Shown: in pieces, positions 44,451-54,000 of the stretch
How positions within the stretch are numbered: the stretch's first letter is position 1
Layout of the letters: each line of letters opens with the position of its first letter
Source of the DNA: Blastocatellia bacterium
GTDB lineage: Bacteria; Acidobacteriota; Blastocatellia; Pyrinomonadales; Pyrinomonadaceae
Assembly (NCBI GenBank): GCA_003168335.1
Contig: PMSM01000006.1
Span: forward strand, 572,320-636,319
Reading direction: 5' to 3'
DNA length: 64,000 nucleotides
Notes under the pieces: generated by a model
The model's input: only the letters and a program-made list of their open reading frames with translations
Databases searched by the model: none
Told to the model about the DNA's origin: nothing
Translations under genes and position numbers: made by a program

Positions 44451-44942
44451 CTATTCGATCGTGAACTGAATCGTCTTGTCGGCCGCACCGTTGATTTCAA
44501 CCGCTACCTCGTATTTGCCCTTGGGCCAGTCGGTCGTCCGTGTCAAATGGGCATGTACTATGTTCTCGAAAGAATTCGTGGTGTAGTCGATCGACTTGAA
44601 CTCGCTGCTCTCAGTGCCGCTATCATTAGACGCTTTCCAGGAAAACCTGACTGCGGTGCCCTTCTTGGCCTTGTTCAGGTTTATGACGCAGTGAATCGTG
44701 AAGTCACCCGGCGCAAAAGTGGTGGTGGCACTGTCTTCCGGCTTGCCATCCGTGTCCTTAGCCATGCGGATTTTCTCAATATAGACATCGGCGTTTGCCG
44801 GCCGGTTGGTGTTTGAAGTATTCGAATTCTTATTACTGTTCGAATTTGAGTTGTTCGAGTTATTGCCGTTCTTGCTGGTATTGCATGCCAGCACCGCAAA
44901 TATTAGCAGCCCGGCGGCGAGCCATCCTGAATGATGTTTCAT
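44451..44942 (-). CDS. Lipoprotein of unknown function, paralogue B
   Basis: From the Met at 44940-44942 (MKHHSGWLAAGLLIFAVLAC) the protein has 163 residues with lipobox VLAC. An Asn/Ser-rich linker (TSKNGNNSNNSNSNSNKNSN) precedes the domain, which matches paralogue A: FTIHCVINLNKAKKGTAVRF, FKSIDYTTNSFENIVHAHLT, TTDWPKGKYEVAVEINGAAD. It follows purQ by 56 bp. The function is unknown; a periplasm-facing role is inferred from the lipobox. Confidence 0.75.
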   Translation of the reverse strand: MKHHSGWLAAGLLIFAVLACNTSKNGNNSNNSNSNSNKNSNTSNTNRPANADVYIEKIRMAKDTDGKPEDSATTTFAPGDFTIHCVINLNKAKKGTAVRFSWKASNDSGTESSEFKSIDYTTNSFENIVHAHLTRTTDWPKGKYEVAVEINGAADKTIQFTIE

Positions 44943-44998
44943 TGAATTATCCTTTCCTTTTCTGGGGTGGACGAAGTAAATACAGTTTGAGCTCATGC

Positions 44999-45697
44999 TC
45001 AGGCTGCAGCGGCCAGCGTTCCGGCCAAAGAACGAAAGACATCCCGACCGTCGCTCGATCCAAGCAAGTCTTCACAGGCGCGCTCGGGATGCGGCATCAA
45101 GCCCATGACGTTCCGCTCGTGGTTGCAGATGCCGGCTATGTTGTCGCGCGAGCCGTTCGGGTTCGCGGCGTCAGTAATTTGCCCGTCCCGATCACAATAG
45201 CGTAAGACGATCCTGTCCTCGCGGCGCAATTCATCCAGGGTCGCGTCATCACAGACAAAGTTTCCATCGGCATGAGCGATCGGCAGGCGCAGCACGCCGC
45301 CGGCTTTCAACTCATGTGTAAATGGTGTGTTGTTACTTTCCACGCGCACGTTCACATGGTCACAAATAAAATGTAAACCTCGATTTCGAATCAAGGCGCC
45401 GGGCAGTAATCCCGCCTCGCACAGAATCTGGAAACCGTTGCAGATGCCCAGCACCAGATTACCTTTCGCGGCAAACTCTTTAACTGAGTTCATGACCGGC
45501 GAAAAGCGCGCCAGCGCTCCGGCCCGCAAGTAATCGCCATAAGAAAAACCGCCGGGAATAATGATGGCATCGTAGCTGCGCAGGTCTGTCTCGCGGTGCC
45601 AGATAAAATCCACCGGCTGGCCCACGTGTTTCGAAATCACGTGATAAGCATCGTGATCGCAGTTCGAACCGGGAAAAACAACAACGCCGAATTTCAC
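44999..45697 (-). CDS. purQ: Phosphoribosylformylglycinamidine synthase subunit PurQ
   Basis: The 232-residue class I glutamine amidotransferase supplies ammonia to PurL. The nucleophile is in [20 protein letters not shown], and the His/Glu pair in [15 protein letters not shown]; the N terminus [19 protein letters not shown] is typical. It overlaps purS by 4 nt (ATGA-type), confirming co-translation. The C-terminal tail is slightly alanine-rich. Confidence 0.95.
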   Translation of the reverse strand: MKFGVVVFPGSNCDHDAYHVISKHVGQPVDFIWHRETDLRSYDAIIIPGGFSYGDYLRAGALARFSPVMNSVKEFAAKGNLVLGICNGFQILCEAGLLPGALIRNRGLHFICDHVNVRVESNNTPFTHELKAGGVLRLPIAHADGNFVCDDATLDELRREDRIVLRYCDRDGQITDAANPNGSRDNIAGICNHERNVMGLMPHPERACEDLLGSSDGRDVFRSLAGTLAAAA

Positions 45698-45939
45698 TCT
45701 TCAATCTCCACGCGAAAGTCTTCGATGATTGGATTCGAAAGCACGTCGTGAGCCATGCGCACCGCTTCTTCGCGCGCCTGGTCAACGTTCAGCGGGCCCT
45801 CAATCGCAATCTCAAAGTATTTACCCTGACGGATATCGCTGATGCCGCTAAAGCCGAGCAACTCGACCGAATGCTTAATTGCTTTGCCCTGTGGATCCAG
45901 CACGCTCGGCTTTAGTGTGACGTAGACTTTGGCTTTCAT
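45694..45939 (-). CDS. purS: Phosphoribosylformylglycinamidine synthase subunit PurS
   Basis: The 81-residue small subunit ([20 protein letters not shown], then [15 protein letters not shown]) bridges PurL and PurQ in the FGAM synthase complex. Its stop overlaps the purQ start by 4 nt. It is the first gene of the co-directional run 45939-38938 that ends in purL. Confidence 0.95.
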   Translation of the reverse strand: MKAKVYVTLKPSVLDPQGKAIKHSVELLGFSGISDIRQGKYFEIAIEGPLNVDQAREEAVRMAHDVLSNPIIEDFRVEIEE

Positions 45940-46101
45940 TTAATCAAGGTTTCCGCGCTCCCCGGTCGGCCGGATGGCCCTTGCTTCAAGAGTCGGGATG
46001 CGGAACGCGGAATATTACGCCAAAACATTGCGTTTAGCGTAGTCAATATCATAGTATTTCCGCCAGTCGTTCGTTATCGTCTCTCAGAAGGAAGCTCAAA
46101 A

Positions 46102-46545
46102 ATGGCATCTCCATATCCAGAAGGCGGACCGCCGGCGGGCGCTCCAGGCGGTAAGACCCAGCTGGGTCTCGAGTCAAATCTCGGGGCGGCGTTGTGCTAT
46201 CTCGCTAACTTTATCTGTTGCCTCGGTCTGGTTTTGGCTATCGTATTTCTGGTTACCGAAAAAGAGAATCGCTTCGTTAAGTTTCATGCGGTTCAGTCGC
46301 TCTTTCTGGTTGCCACACAAATCGCAGTTGGCATCGTGGTTGAAATTCTCGGCCTGATCGTCAGCATTGTGCTCGGCATGGTCCACCTGGGCTGGGTGGC
46401 CTGGTTACTGCTATTTTGTCTGCGGATTGTTCTGTTTTTGATCTTTTGTGCCATTTGGATAATCGCAGGCGTCAAAGCCTATGGCGGCCAATCGTACAAG
46501 CTTCCTTTAATCGGCGAGTTCGCCTGGAAGACCGTTTACAAGTAA
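46102..46545 (+). CDS. DUF4870 membrane protein, copy A
   Basis: The 147-residue protein has a Pro/Gly-rich N terminus and four hydrophobic segments. DUF4870 marks are LESNLGAALCYLANFICCLG, FLVTEKENRFVKFHAVQSLF and the C-terminal VKAYGGQSYKLPLIGEFAWK. Function unknown; related to Tic20-like four-helix proteins. AAGGAAG precedes the ATG by 9 nt. A paralogue follows at 46586. Confidence 0.87.
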   Translation: MASPYPEGGPPAGAPGGKTQLGLESNLGAALCYLANFICCLGLVLAIVFLVTEKENRFVKFHAVQSLFLVATQIAVGIVVEILGLIVSIVLGMVHLGWVAWLLLFCLRIVLFLIFCAIWIIAGVKAYGGQSYKLPLIGEFAWKTVYK

Positions 46546-46585
46546 TTCTTAGACGACAGCAAAACTCGAACAGGAGAAACTAAAA

Positions 46586-46999
46586 ATGGATACAGGTAAG
46601 TCTGCCCTCGGTCTTGATGGAAACCTTGCGGCCGCACTCGGTTATCCCATCGGCATCCTTGCGATCATCTCCCTCGTCATGGAAAAAGAGAATCGGTTTG
46701 TGAAGTTTCATGCCCTGCAAGCGATTCTACTGTACGCTGCCTTCATTGTAGTCGCGATTGGCCTGACCATAATCTTCATGATTATCGGGATCATACTGGG
46801 CGTGGCGGCGGCGGCCGCGAATAGTTCTGCGGGCGGTGGGCTAGTCGGCATTTTCGGCCTGCTGTCGTTTCTTATCTGGATAGTCATCCTGATTGCGTAC
46901 GTCGGCGGTTTGATCATGGCAGCCATCAAAGCCTATGGCGGCGTTTATTACAAGCTTCCGATAATTGGCAACCTGGCGGACAAGTGGACTAGCAAGTAA
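46586..46999 (+). CDS. DUF4870 membrane protein, copy B
   Basis: The 137-residue paralogue of the preceding gene has GLDGNLAAALGYPIGILAII, SLVMEKENRFVKFHALQAIL, an Ala/Gly-rich segment with AAAAANSSAGGGLVG and the end KAYGGVYYKLPIIGNLADKW. Its first helix lacks the CC pair of copy A. CAGGAG precedes the ATG. The tandem pair is probably one transcript. Confidence 0.87.
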   Translation: MDTGKSALGLDGNLAAALGYPIGILAIISLVMEKENRFVKFHALQAILLYAAFIVVAIGLTIIFMIIGIILGVAAAAANSSAGGGLVGIFGLLSFLIWIVILIAYVGGLIMAAIKAYGGVYYKLPIIGNLADKWTSK

Positions 47000-47071
47000 G
47001 TTCCGACCGCGTTCATCGACGGTGGGGTTGCTGGGGAAGCACCCCTCGTCTTTGGGTCGCTCGTACTTTCC

Positions 47072-48370
47072 TCACCCGAACACGCGCGCAAAGACCGCGC
47101 CGACATTCCGCAAGTAAGTATCCAGGGAAAAAACTCGATCGATTTGCTCTTTAGATAAGTGGGCAGAGATATCTGTGTCCGCTGAAGCGAGTGACTGGAG
47201 CTCACCGCCCTCGTCCCAGGCCTTCATCGCATTGCGCTGCACCCATTCGTAAGCATCTTCGCGCGAGACGCCCGCCTGTGTTAAAGCGAGCAATAACTGG
47301 CCGCTGAAAATTGATCCGCGTGTGGCTTTCAGATTTTCCAACATGCGTTCGGGATAAACGACCAGACCCTCGACGAGGGAAGCCATCTTGACCAGCATGT
47401 AATCCGTGGCGATGCTCGAATCCGGCAGCACGACGCGTTCAGCGGATGAATGAGAAATATCACGTTCGTGCCAGAGCGCCACGTTCTCTAATCCCACGAT
47501 GCTGTTCGCGCGCACGACACGAGCCATCCCGCAAATGCGTTCGGAAAGGATCGGGTTGCGCTTGTGGGGCATGGCGCTCGATCCTTTCTGGCCCTGTTTG
47601 AATTTTTCCTGAGCCTCGCGCACTTCGGTTCTCTGCCAGTGACGAATCTGCAAAGCGAACTTGTCCAGCGATGACGCGATGACGGCCAGCGTGCAAAGGT
47701 ATTCCGCGTAGTTGTCGCGAGAGACGATCTGCGTCGAAACCGGGGCCGGTTTAAGTCCCAGCGTGGCGCAAACTTTTTCCTCAACCTGTGGATCCAGATG
47801 CGCAAAAGCGCCGACGGCTCCACTGATCTTGCCGACGGCTACCGTTAAGCGAGCTTTTGTCAGACGCTCGCGGTTGCGTTTCATCTCGTCGTACCAAAGC
47901 GCGAAGGTCAAACCGAATGAAGTTGGTTCAGCGTGAATACCGTGCGTCCGGCCAACTTGCGGTGTGTCTTTGAATTCGAGTGCACGCCGTTTGAGCACGT
48001 CCAGTAGCACATCGATCTTCTTTAACAGGATGTCGCATGCGTCACGGAGCAAAAGCGCATTGGCAGTGTCTACCACGTCCGAAGATGTAAGACCGTAGTG
48101 AACGAACCGCGCGGCTTCTCCGATTGATTCGGCCAGGTTGGTGGTGAACGCGATGACGTCGTGGTCAGTAGTTTTCTCGATTTCGTTGATGCGCTCGACG
48201 GAGAATTTCGCGCGACTCTTGATTTGGTCCGACGCGTCACGCGGAATCGTGCCCAGCTCGGCGTGGACTTCACAGACGGCGATCTCCACGTCGAGCCATT
48301 TCTGGAACTTCGTCTGTTCAGACCAGAGCGCGCCCATCTCGGGCAGTGTGTAGCGATCAATCATAGGCAA
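47072..48370 (-). CDS. purB: Adenylosuccinate lyase
   Basis: The 432-residue enzyme acts twice in purine synthesis, on SAICAR and on adenylosuccinate. It shows DHDVIAFTTNLAESIGEAAR, VGRTHGIHAEPTSFGLTFAL and the fumarase/lyase signature loop KGSSAMPHKRNPILSERICG with the catalytic serine. The N terminus (PMIDRYTLPEMGALWSEQTK) is canonical. It is last in an apparent operon with a WalJ-like hydrolase and a lipoprotein (10-19 bp gaps). Confidence 0.96.
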   Translation of the reverse strand: MPMIDRYTLPEMGALWSEQTKFQKWLDVEIAVCEVHAELGTIPRDASDQIKSRAKFSVERINEIEKTTDHDVIAFTTNLAESIGEAARFVHYGLTSSDVVDTANALLLRDACDILLKKIDVLLDVLKRRALEFKDTPQVGRTHGIHAEPTSFGLTFALWYDEMKRNRERLTKARLTVAVGKISGAVGAFAHLDPQVEEKVCATLGLKPAPVSTQIVSRDNYAEYLCTLAVIASSLDKFALQIRHWQRTEVREAQEKFKQGQKGSSAMPHKRNPILSERICGMARVVRANSIVGLENVALWHERDISHSSAERVVLPDSSIATDYMLVKMASLVEGLVVYPERMLENLKATRGSIFSGQLLLALTQAGVSREDAYEWVQRNAMKAWDEGGELQSLASADTDISAHLSKEQIDRVFSLDTYLRNVGAVFARVFG

Positions 48371-48380
48371 TCACTTATGC

Positions 48381-48815
48381 TTACTTAAGCGCACTTGAAG
48401 TAACGTAGTATTTCGCCAAATACCAACGCCCGCCATGTTCAACCAGCGTGATGGTCTCCATGCCATCTCCCCGCTCGAACTTAGTCTGGTAAGCCGCGGT
48501 AACCGAATGTCCCGCGATCGGAGCCGTGGATGTTTGATCTTCTCTCGCGCTTTGCAGATCGCGCGTGCGCACGTTGCCCAGCTTATCGCGCAACCTTTGA
48601 AACGTAGCCTTTGATTCATCCAGCGTCGCCTCGTTGCGCCATTCATCCGCGGCTTCATGGTAGAGCTTATCGTAACGCCCCGCGTCAATGTCTTCGATCG
48701 ATGTATCCAGTAGTGTCTGTGCTCCCGCCGGCATGCCGCTGCGGCGGGCTACCTGACTGCAGGCAGAGCTAGTCAAAACCAGCACTGCTATTCCCCAGAA
48801 ACAACCGTTTCTCAT
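48381..48815 (-). CDS. DUF4019-like lipoprotein
   Basis: The Met at 48813-48815 (MRNGCFWGIAVLVLTSSACS) gives 144 residues with a probable lipobox (TSSAC). The rest reads DIDAGRYDKLYHEAADEWRN, TFQRLRDKLGNVRTRDLQSA and ETITLVEHGGRWYLAKYYVT, an SnoaL/NTF2-like or DUF4019-type cone fold. The role is unknown. It is 10 bp upstream of purB and 19 bp downstream of the WalJ-like gene. Confidence 0.7.
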   Translation of the reverse strand: MRNGCFWGIAVLVLTSSACSQVARRSGMPAGAQTLLDTSIEDIDAGRYDKLYHEAADEWRNEATLDESKATFQRLRDKLGNVRTRDLQSAREDQTSTAPIAGHSVTAAYQTKFERGDGMETITLVEHGGRWYLAKYYVTSSALK

Positions 48816-48834
48816 TGCCCTCCTGTTCTGGTCA

Positions 48835-49659
48835 TCAAACCTCGATCCAGGCAGTCGCCTCCTTTGGAAATGAAAGCCTGATCTCGGTGTCGCCAGCGAA
48901 CAATGGCGAGCGTTCCTGCAACGCACTCTCGGCAGTAATCTTTGCCAGATAGGGATTGTTCGCGCGCTGCGAAAGATGCGCCAAGACGATATGCTGCGCC
49001 TGTCCGTCAAACCCGTCCAGCAACCATTCGGCGATATCTTCATTCGACAAATGACCGAGCCGTGAAAGGATGCGCTGCTTCAATTCCCAGGGGTAATGCT
49101 CGACTGTCTTAAGCATGTCGCGGCTGTGGTTCGATTCGATGACGATGGCCGCGCAGCCACGCAATCGCTCGGTAATCAAGGTCGTAATGTGACCGAAATC
49201 CATCAGGGTCGCGACCTTGACGCCGTCGTGCGTCGCCGTGAAGCCGAAATTGTCCGCCGCATCGTGCGGCACGGTGAATGGATGAAAGTCGATGTCGCCA
49301 ATACGAAAGTCGTGACCGGAATCAATCTCGACCATGCGATCGCGCAATGCATCTGAGCGGCGGCGTGGTTCGTCACTCGTCACGTTCCGTCGTTCACCGA
49401 CATAAGCGTCGCGCGTTTTAGCAGACATGAAGACCGGGCAATCGAGATCCTTCATCAGCACGCGCAAGCCACCGGCATGATCGCCGTGCTCATGCGTGAT
49501 TAGAATGCCGTCGAGCGAATTCGGATCTTCCCCCAGCATGGACATCCGGCGCGCGGTTTCACGAGCGCTAAGGCCGGCATCCACCAGCACGCGGGTCCCG
49601 TTGGCGACCAGCAGTACCGAGTTACCAGTCGAGCCGCTACCAAGTACGGAGATTTTCAT
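48835..49659 (-). CDS. MBL-fold hydrolase, WalJ/YycJ-like
   Basis: The 274-residue protein begins MKISVLGSGSTGNSVLLVAN and has the metal site LITHEHGDHAGGLRVL (H56, H58, D60, H61) with further ligands in VIESNHSRDM and LAHLSQRANN. The YycJ/WalJ group are 5'-3' DNA exonuclease-like MBL proteins. It heads a three-gene run ending in purB; a palindrome separates it from the M16 peptidase gene. Confidence 0.88.
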   Translation of the reverse strand: MKISVLGSGSTGNSVLLVANGTRVLVDAGLSARETARRMSMLGEDPNSLDGILITHEHGDHAGGLRVLMKDLDCPVFMSAKTRDAYVGERRNVTSDEPRRRSDALRDRMVEIDSGHDFRIGDIDFHPFTVPHDAADNFGFTATHDGVKVATLMDFGHITTLITERLRGCAAIVIESNHSRDMLKTVEHYPWELKQRILSRLGHLSNEDIAEWLLDGFDGQAQHIVLAHLSQRANNPYLAKITAESALQERSPLFAGDTEIRLSFPKEATAWIEV

Positions 49660-49669
49660 CTGTAAGATT

Positions 49670-49740
49670 GTCCGATAAACTTTGAAGTTTGTCGTTCATG
49701 CCGGGACAGGTTCTTCGACAAACTAAAAAGTTTGTCGGAC
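49670..49740. repeat. CGACAAACTT...GTTTGTCG inverted repeat, copy 2
   Basis: Arms 49670-49694 (GTCCGATAAACTTTGAAGTT start) and 49716-49740 (CGACAAACTAAAAAGTTTGT start) are imperfect complements, matching the copy at 22271-22357. It ends 3 bp before the M16 peptidase stop (49744). Confidence 0.85.
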
Positions 49741-49743
49741 ATT

Positions 49744-51018
49744 TCAGATTTCCAAACGCGCGCGATCAACTGAGAATCCATTCAAGTTGCCCAGCGCTCC
49801 CAGCGCCAACGTGGTCGTGTTAAAGCAACTCTGCGCGACCTGCTGTGCGGCTTCAGGCGTCACTGCTTCGATCCATCTAATGATCTCATCGGGCGAAATT
49901 CGTCGCCCGTGAATGATCTCCTGGCGTGCCAGGGCCCCGACGCGCGAGCTGGAAGATTCGAGGCTCAGCAACACTGAGGCAGTCGCCTGTTCTTTCGCCA
50001 GTTGCAACTCGTCTGCGGAGACAGGCTCGCGAACGGCGCGGCGCAATTCCTGCAGCGACAAGTCAAGGACCTGATCGAGATGCGACGGCGACGTGCCCGC
50101 GTAGATCGTGAACATACCTACATCCGTGAAGGTATTTCCGCCCGCGCCGATCGAATATGCCAGCCCGCGCTCTTCACGAATTGACTGCCATAAACGGCTG
50201 GAAGTGCCGCCGCCGATGATCGTTCCCAGCATGCTGGCGGCATAGCGATCCTCACTTCTCGCCGAAGGCCAGGGCGACGCAATGATCAAATGCGCTTGCT
50301 CCAGTTCGTGCTTACGCTCAATCAGAATTGGCGCGGCGATTTCCGGCGAAAACGCGGCCGCCGAAACTTCTTCCGATTGATTGCTGCCGTCACCAAAGGT
50401 TTGCGCAGCCAGTTCAGCGAGTTGCGCGTGCATGACGTTGCCGGCCGCAGCGACCACCAGGTTGCGCGGCGAATAGGCCACGGAATGAAAGCCCGCAGTG
50501 ATCGCCTGATCGAATGACGAGACTGTCTCTTCAGTGCCTTCAATCGGCCGGCCGAGGGAATGACCGGGAAAGTAGGCAGCGTGGAAAAGTTCGGTCAGAA
50601 GCTCGTCCGGCGTGTCCCCGATCATCTTCATCTCTTCGATGATCACACCCTGCTCGCGGGTCAGATCGTCGGGATCGAAACGCGGATTGGCCAGCATGTC
50701 GGCGAGCAGATCAAAGGCCTGTGGCAACGCCGTATCGACTACCTTCAAGGCAAAACCGGTGATTTCATGGGAGGTGTAGGCATCGAGGTGCCCACCCAAA
50801 CGATCGGATTCCGTAGCGATCTGGCGCGCTGAGCGACGCTGGCTGCCCTTGAACAACGCGTGCTCAATGAAATGGCAAATGCCGTTAAGCGCCGGCGTTT
50901 CGTGGCGGGATCCTCGCCGTACCCAGATTCCCAGACTGACGGAACGAAGGCCCGGCATGTGTTCGGTCAGAATTGTTAGTCCATTTGAGAGGCGGGTGGT
51001 TTGAACCTGATCTATCAT
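49744..51018 (-). CDS. M16-family zinc peptidase
   Basis: The 424-residue pitrilysin-like protein carries the inverted zinc motif HxxEH as CHFIEHALFKGS (H49, E52, H53) with the distal Glu in VIIEEMKMIGDTPDELLTEL. The second half is the inactive-type M16 repeat (HLIIASPWPSARSEDRYAAS and SRLWQSIREERGLAYSIGAG). Processing-peptidase-like M16 proteins cut short peptides; no signal peptide is present. It starts at 51016-51018 (MIDQVQTTRLSNGLTILTEH). Confidence 0.93.
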   Translation of the reverse strand: MIDQVQTTRLSNGLTILTEHMPGLRSVSLGIWVRRGSRHETPALNGICHFIEHALFKGSQRRSARQIATESDRLGGHLDAYTSHEITGFALKVVDTALPQAFDLLADMLANPRFDPDDLTREQGVIIEEMKMIGDTPDELLTELFHAAYFPGHSLGRPIEGTEETVSSFDQAITAGFHSVAYSPRNLVVAAAGNVMHAQLAELAAQTFGDGSNQSEEVSAAAFSPEIAAPILIERKHELEQAHLIIASPWPSARSEDRYAASMLGTIIGGGTSSRLWQSIREERGLAYSIGAGGNTFTDVGMFTIYAGTSPSHLDQVLDLSLQELRRAVREPVSADELQLAKEQATASVLLSLESSSSRVGALARQEIIHGRRISPDEIIRWIEAVTPEAAQQVAQSCFNTTTLALGALGNLNGFSVDRARLEI

Positions 51019-51913
51019 CGCTTATGTTAGTGACCGCTGCGGGCTGCTGTTCAGCAGTCCATCCTAACATGTGGAAAAGAAGTGGCAAAATAGCCTCCGG
51101 ATCATTGCTCTGCAAGACACACTCTGAAGGCGTGCGGCCGATGCTTGACGCAGAAGGGCCGGACCGCGTGCCTCGTCGCATTCATGGCGCGCCAGCGCAA
51201 ACCCCATGTCGCCGGCACGTGCAAATTTCGACGCTGGCAAGGTCATCGTCAATGTTTCCAGCTCATCAAACCGAGCGAGGGTTTGGCGCTGATCGAGTGA
51301 GCTTAGGTTGACCTTGTACGGGGTCCTGAGAGCAAACGGGTTTTATGTCGACAGCCAGGGAATAGTAAGGAGCGCTTGGTTTGGAGCGGCGCCCGAGCGG
51401 AGAAAGAGATGCGAGACGAACTCGTTGCGCTATTTGACGCTAAAGCGTCTAACGAGACTGCAACAAAATAGGAAATAACCCACAGACATTGGATGAAGCG
51501 CTGAACACCGTAAGCTCCGGACATAACCCCAATTCCTTGCCAAAGGAATCTGCTGGCGGATTCGACGACTCGCAGCCGGGATCATGACAAATGACGAATC
51601 CGTCGAGTTACGATCCTCGTCTGCAGATAAGGCAAAGACAGATTCCGGCTCCTCCCCAAGGCTGAGCGGCATTAGCCCTCGGCAAACTCCTGCTTGACAC
51701 CGGGACACCGTGTGGCTGAGAATTACGACATTCAAACGGGTGACAGTCTCCTTCGCCCGGGCGGAATGAAGATCGGGATTGAGATTCCGAACAGCCGTCC
51801 AGGCATCTAAACGAAGCAAATTGAGAATCGAACAAGAGTGATATTGGCTATCCGGTTTTCGTGCTAACGCCAACCTCGCAAGATCGGCGCGAGGTCAACC
51901 CGGAGGTCTGGCC
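51019..51913. other. Large gene-poor region between divergent genes
   Basis: No gene is supported in this 895-bp stretch. Frames inside it have no recognisable domain. On the minus strand 51064-51300 a fairly protein-like frame (FARAGDMGFALARHECDEAR) lacks a family match and is probably a remnant. A short plus-strand frame at 51409 (MRDELVALFDAKASNETATK) is too short to call. Confidence 0.5.
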
Positions 51914-53671
51914 GTGATGAAAACAATCTTCAGATTTAGCACGCCGCTGGTGGTCCTGGCTGTCGTCTTATCGATGACCGCTGCGGCCCAGGGCAAAGGT
52001 GTCCGCGGTCTGGCTACCATCACCGGCACAGTTCGAGATAACAAGGGCATGCCTTTGGCGGGCGCTGTGATCCAGTTGATTCGCGAAGGGGCGAACCAAC
52101 TTGTCAAACAAACGCGCACGGCAACAGACGGAAGTTTTTCGGCCAGAATTCCGGCCGGACGTTACTCGCTCAAAGCAATGGCTGAGGGCTTCAGCGAAGT
52201 TCTTTTCTCGTCAGTTCAGGTAAGTGCCTCGGCAGAAATCGCCTATCGGTTCAATCTGGAACCCGCCCATTCGGGCAGAACGCTGGTCGACCAACATAAG
52301 GATCGTGACAACGTCAAATGGGCTTTGCGCGCGGTGCAGGGCCGCCGATCGATCTTCCAGGCGAATGAGGGTGACGACCCAACGATAGCCGCGGTTGAGA
52401 ATTCGCAAGAAGCAGTAAATGAAAGTACTGAGGCAACTGACCGGCAGCGCACCAACGCCGGCAACAGAACCCGCCCACAAGGAGTGGTCGAGACCTACTT
52501 TGCAACTTCGACCAACCCGTTTGCGTCGGCTTACGATGGTGTGAATTTCGCTCTGGCGTTTCCTGCGTCTGAGCGAATCGATCTCATCTTTGCCGGTCAA
52601 ACAGGTGTTGGATCCGGTGCGCCGCAGAGATTCGAGACCACTGCGCGGATGCGCGTCAACAGCCATCATCGCGTGGATCTGACCGGAGGGGCCGCGAGCC
52701 TTTCTGCGTGGGCGCCTGGTGGCGGAACAGACACCAAACGCGCACTCGGGCAAATGTCAGTGCGTGCAGTTGACGAATGGATTGTCCGCGATGGCGTGGT
52801 AATTGTCCTGGGGTTGGATTACTCCCGTTTCATGGGCGCAGGCAACGGATCCTCGATTAGTCCCCGCCTGGGAATTCAGTTTGACGCTAACGCGCGCACC
52901 CGGGTGAAGGCGGCGTTCGCGCCGGGGGCAAATGAAACCGGGCAGCAAAGCTCCGCGAGTTTTGAAGAGGGCGATGTGATTTTCAAACAGCCGCTCACCC
53001 AGCCGATCGCATTCGTCGGGGGCCGCGCGGTCATGGGACAAAGTCGCCGCCTCGAATTCGGAGTGGAACGGGTCCTCGATAATCGTTCCAATCTGGAAGC
53101 AACAGCTTTTATTGATATGACCAGCGGCCGTGGAATTGGCCTGATGGCAACCTCGCTGTCGGCTTTCTCGGGCGACAGCGCCGCCGCGATCCTCAGTGTC
53201 GCCAACCAGGAAGGATCGGCCCGCGGTGTGCGCGTGGTTTATTCACGGCGGCTGGATCACGTTTGGAGCGCGTCCGCTGGTTACGCGTTCGGCCGCGGGC
53301 AGAAGCTCTCGGCAAATGGGATCACAAATCCGGCTGAGCTTTTTAATAACAGCTTTTTTCAGACTGGTGCCTTACAGCTTGCCGGTGACTGGTCTACCGG
53401 AACACACGTGCAAACTGTATTTCGATTCTCGCCGCAGGCGACCGTGTTCGCAATCGATCCTTTTGCCGGCCGGCTGGCGGTTTACGATCCGTCGCTCAGT
53501 ATTCAAGTAACGCAGGATCTGCCGACGTTCGGATTGCCGGTTAGGGCTCAGGCTGTCATCGATGCGCGGAATCTGCTGGACTACCAATCGAGGACTAACA
53601 ACGGTGAGACGTTGCTCGAACTTGGTTCAACCAGACGGTGTGTTCGCGGAGGAATCCTGGTTAGATTCTAA
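51914..53671 (+). CDS. Carboxypeptidase-regulatory-domain outer-membrane-type protein
   Basis: GGAGG (51902-51906) favours the GTG at 51914; ATG at 51917 is the alternative. The 585-residue protein has a signal peptide (STPLVVLAVVLSMTAAAQG), a carboxypeptidase regulatory-like beta domain at about 35-115 (ATITGTVRDNKGMPLAGAVI, FSARIPAGRYSLKAMAEGFS), an acidic/polar linker, then a long beta-strand-rich part (about 190-585: LEFGVERVLDNRSNLEATAF, VYSRRLDHVWSASAGYAFGR) ending in RGGILVRF. The last residues resemble an outer-membrane barrel. A plug domain like that of TonB receptors is not seen, so it may be a small non-TonB barrel. The function is unknown. Confidence 0.75.
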   Translation: MMKTIFRFSTPLVVLAVVLSMTAAAQGKGVRGLATITGTVRDNKGMPLAGAVIQLIREGANQLVKQTRTATDGSFSARIPAGRYSLKAMAEGFSEVLFSSVQVSASAEIAYRFNLEPAHSGRTLVDQHKDRDNVKWALRAVQGRRSIFQANEGDDPTIAAVENSQEAVNESTEATDRQRTNAGNRTRPQGVVETYFATSTNPFASAYDGVNFALAFPASERIDLIFAGQTGVGSGAPQRFETTARMRVNSHHRVDLTGGAASLSAWAPGGGTDTKRALGQMSVRAVDEWIVRDGVVIVLGLDYSRFMGAGNGSSISPRLGIQFDANARTRVKAAFAPGANETGQQSSASFEEGDVIFKQPLTQPIAFVGGRAVMGQSRRLEFGVERVLDNRSNLEATAFIDMTSGRGIGLMATSLSAFSGDSAAAILSVANQEGSARGVRVVYSRRLDHVWSASAGYAFGRGQKLSANGITNPAELFNNSFFQTGALQLAGDWSTGTHVQTVFRFSPQATVFAIDPFAGRLAVYDPSLSIQVTQDLPTFGLPVRAQAVIDARNLLDYQSRTNNGETLLELGSTRRCVRGGILVRF

Positions 53672-54000
53672 ACCGGAAGGCGGCACGATTCTTCAGCCAG
53701 TCGTTCCCGTCATTCAGTGCAGACTCCCGTGTGCTTCTCCAAAATCTCGGACGAGTATGAAAACTTGGACGTACCTGCGCATTCATCGTGGCGTCTTGAA
53801 TTCCTGAGCAGCCGAGAAGTGGCGCCCAAGCCCAAATTCATTGCATTGTGCCCGCCATCAATTAAAGCCACGCGGCCGGTTTCAGTTGGAACATCGGTTG
53901 CCTTAATTCGATCGTCCCGGTGTGTTTCGGGTGGTCAAACAATCACCGCGGGGCTCAAGAACAGTTGGCGTAGGCGATTTCAGAGGCAGAACGAACTGAG
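53672..54000. other. Intergenic region
   Basis: In this 329-bp gap before the histidine kinase gene no convincing coding frame, promoter or repeat was found. Confidence 0.5.

Noticed and set aside
51430-51873. 147-codon minus-strand frame in the gene-poor region
   Set aside because: Ser/Arg-rich, no domain, no ribosome binding site; unlikely to be a gene.
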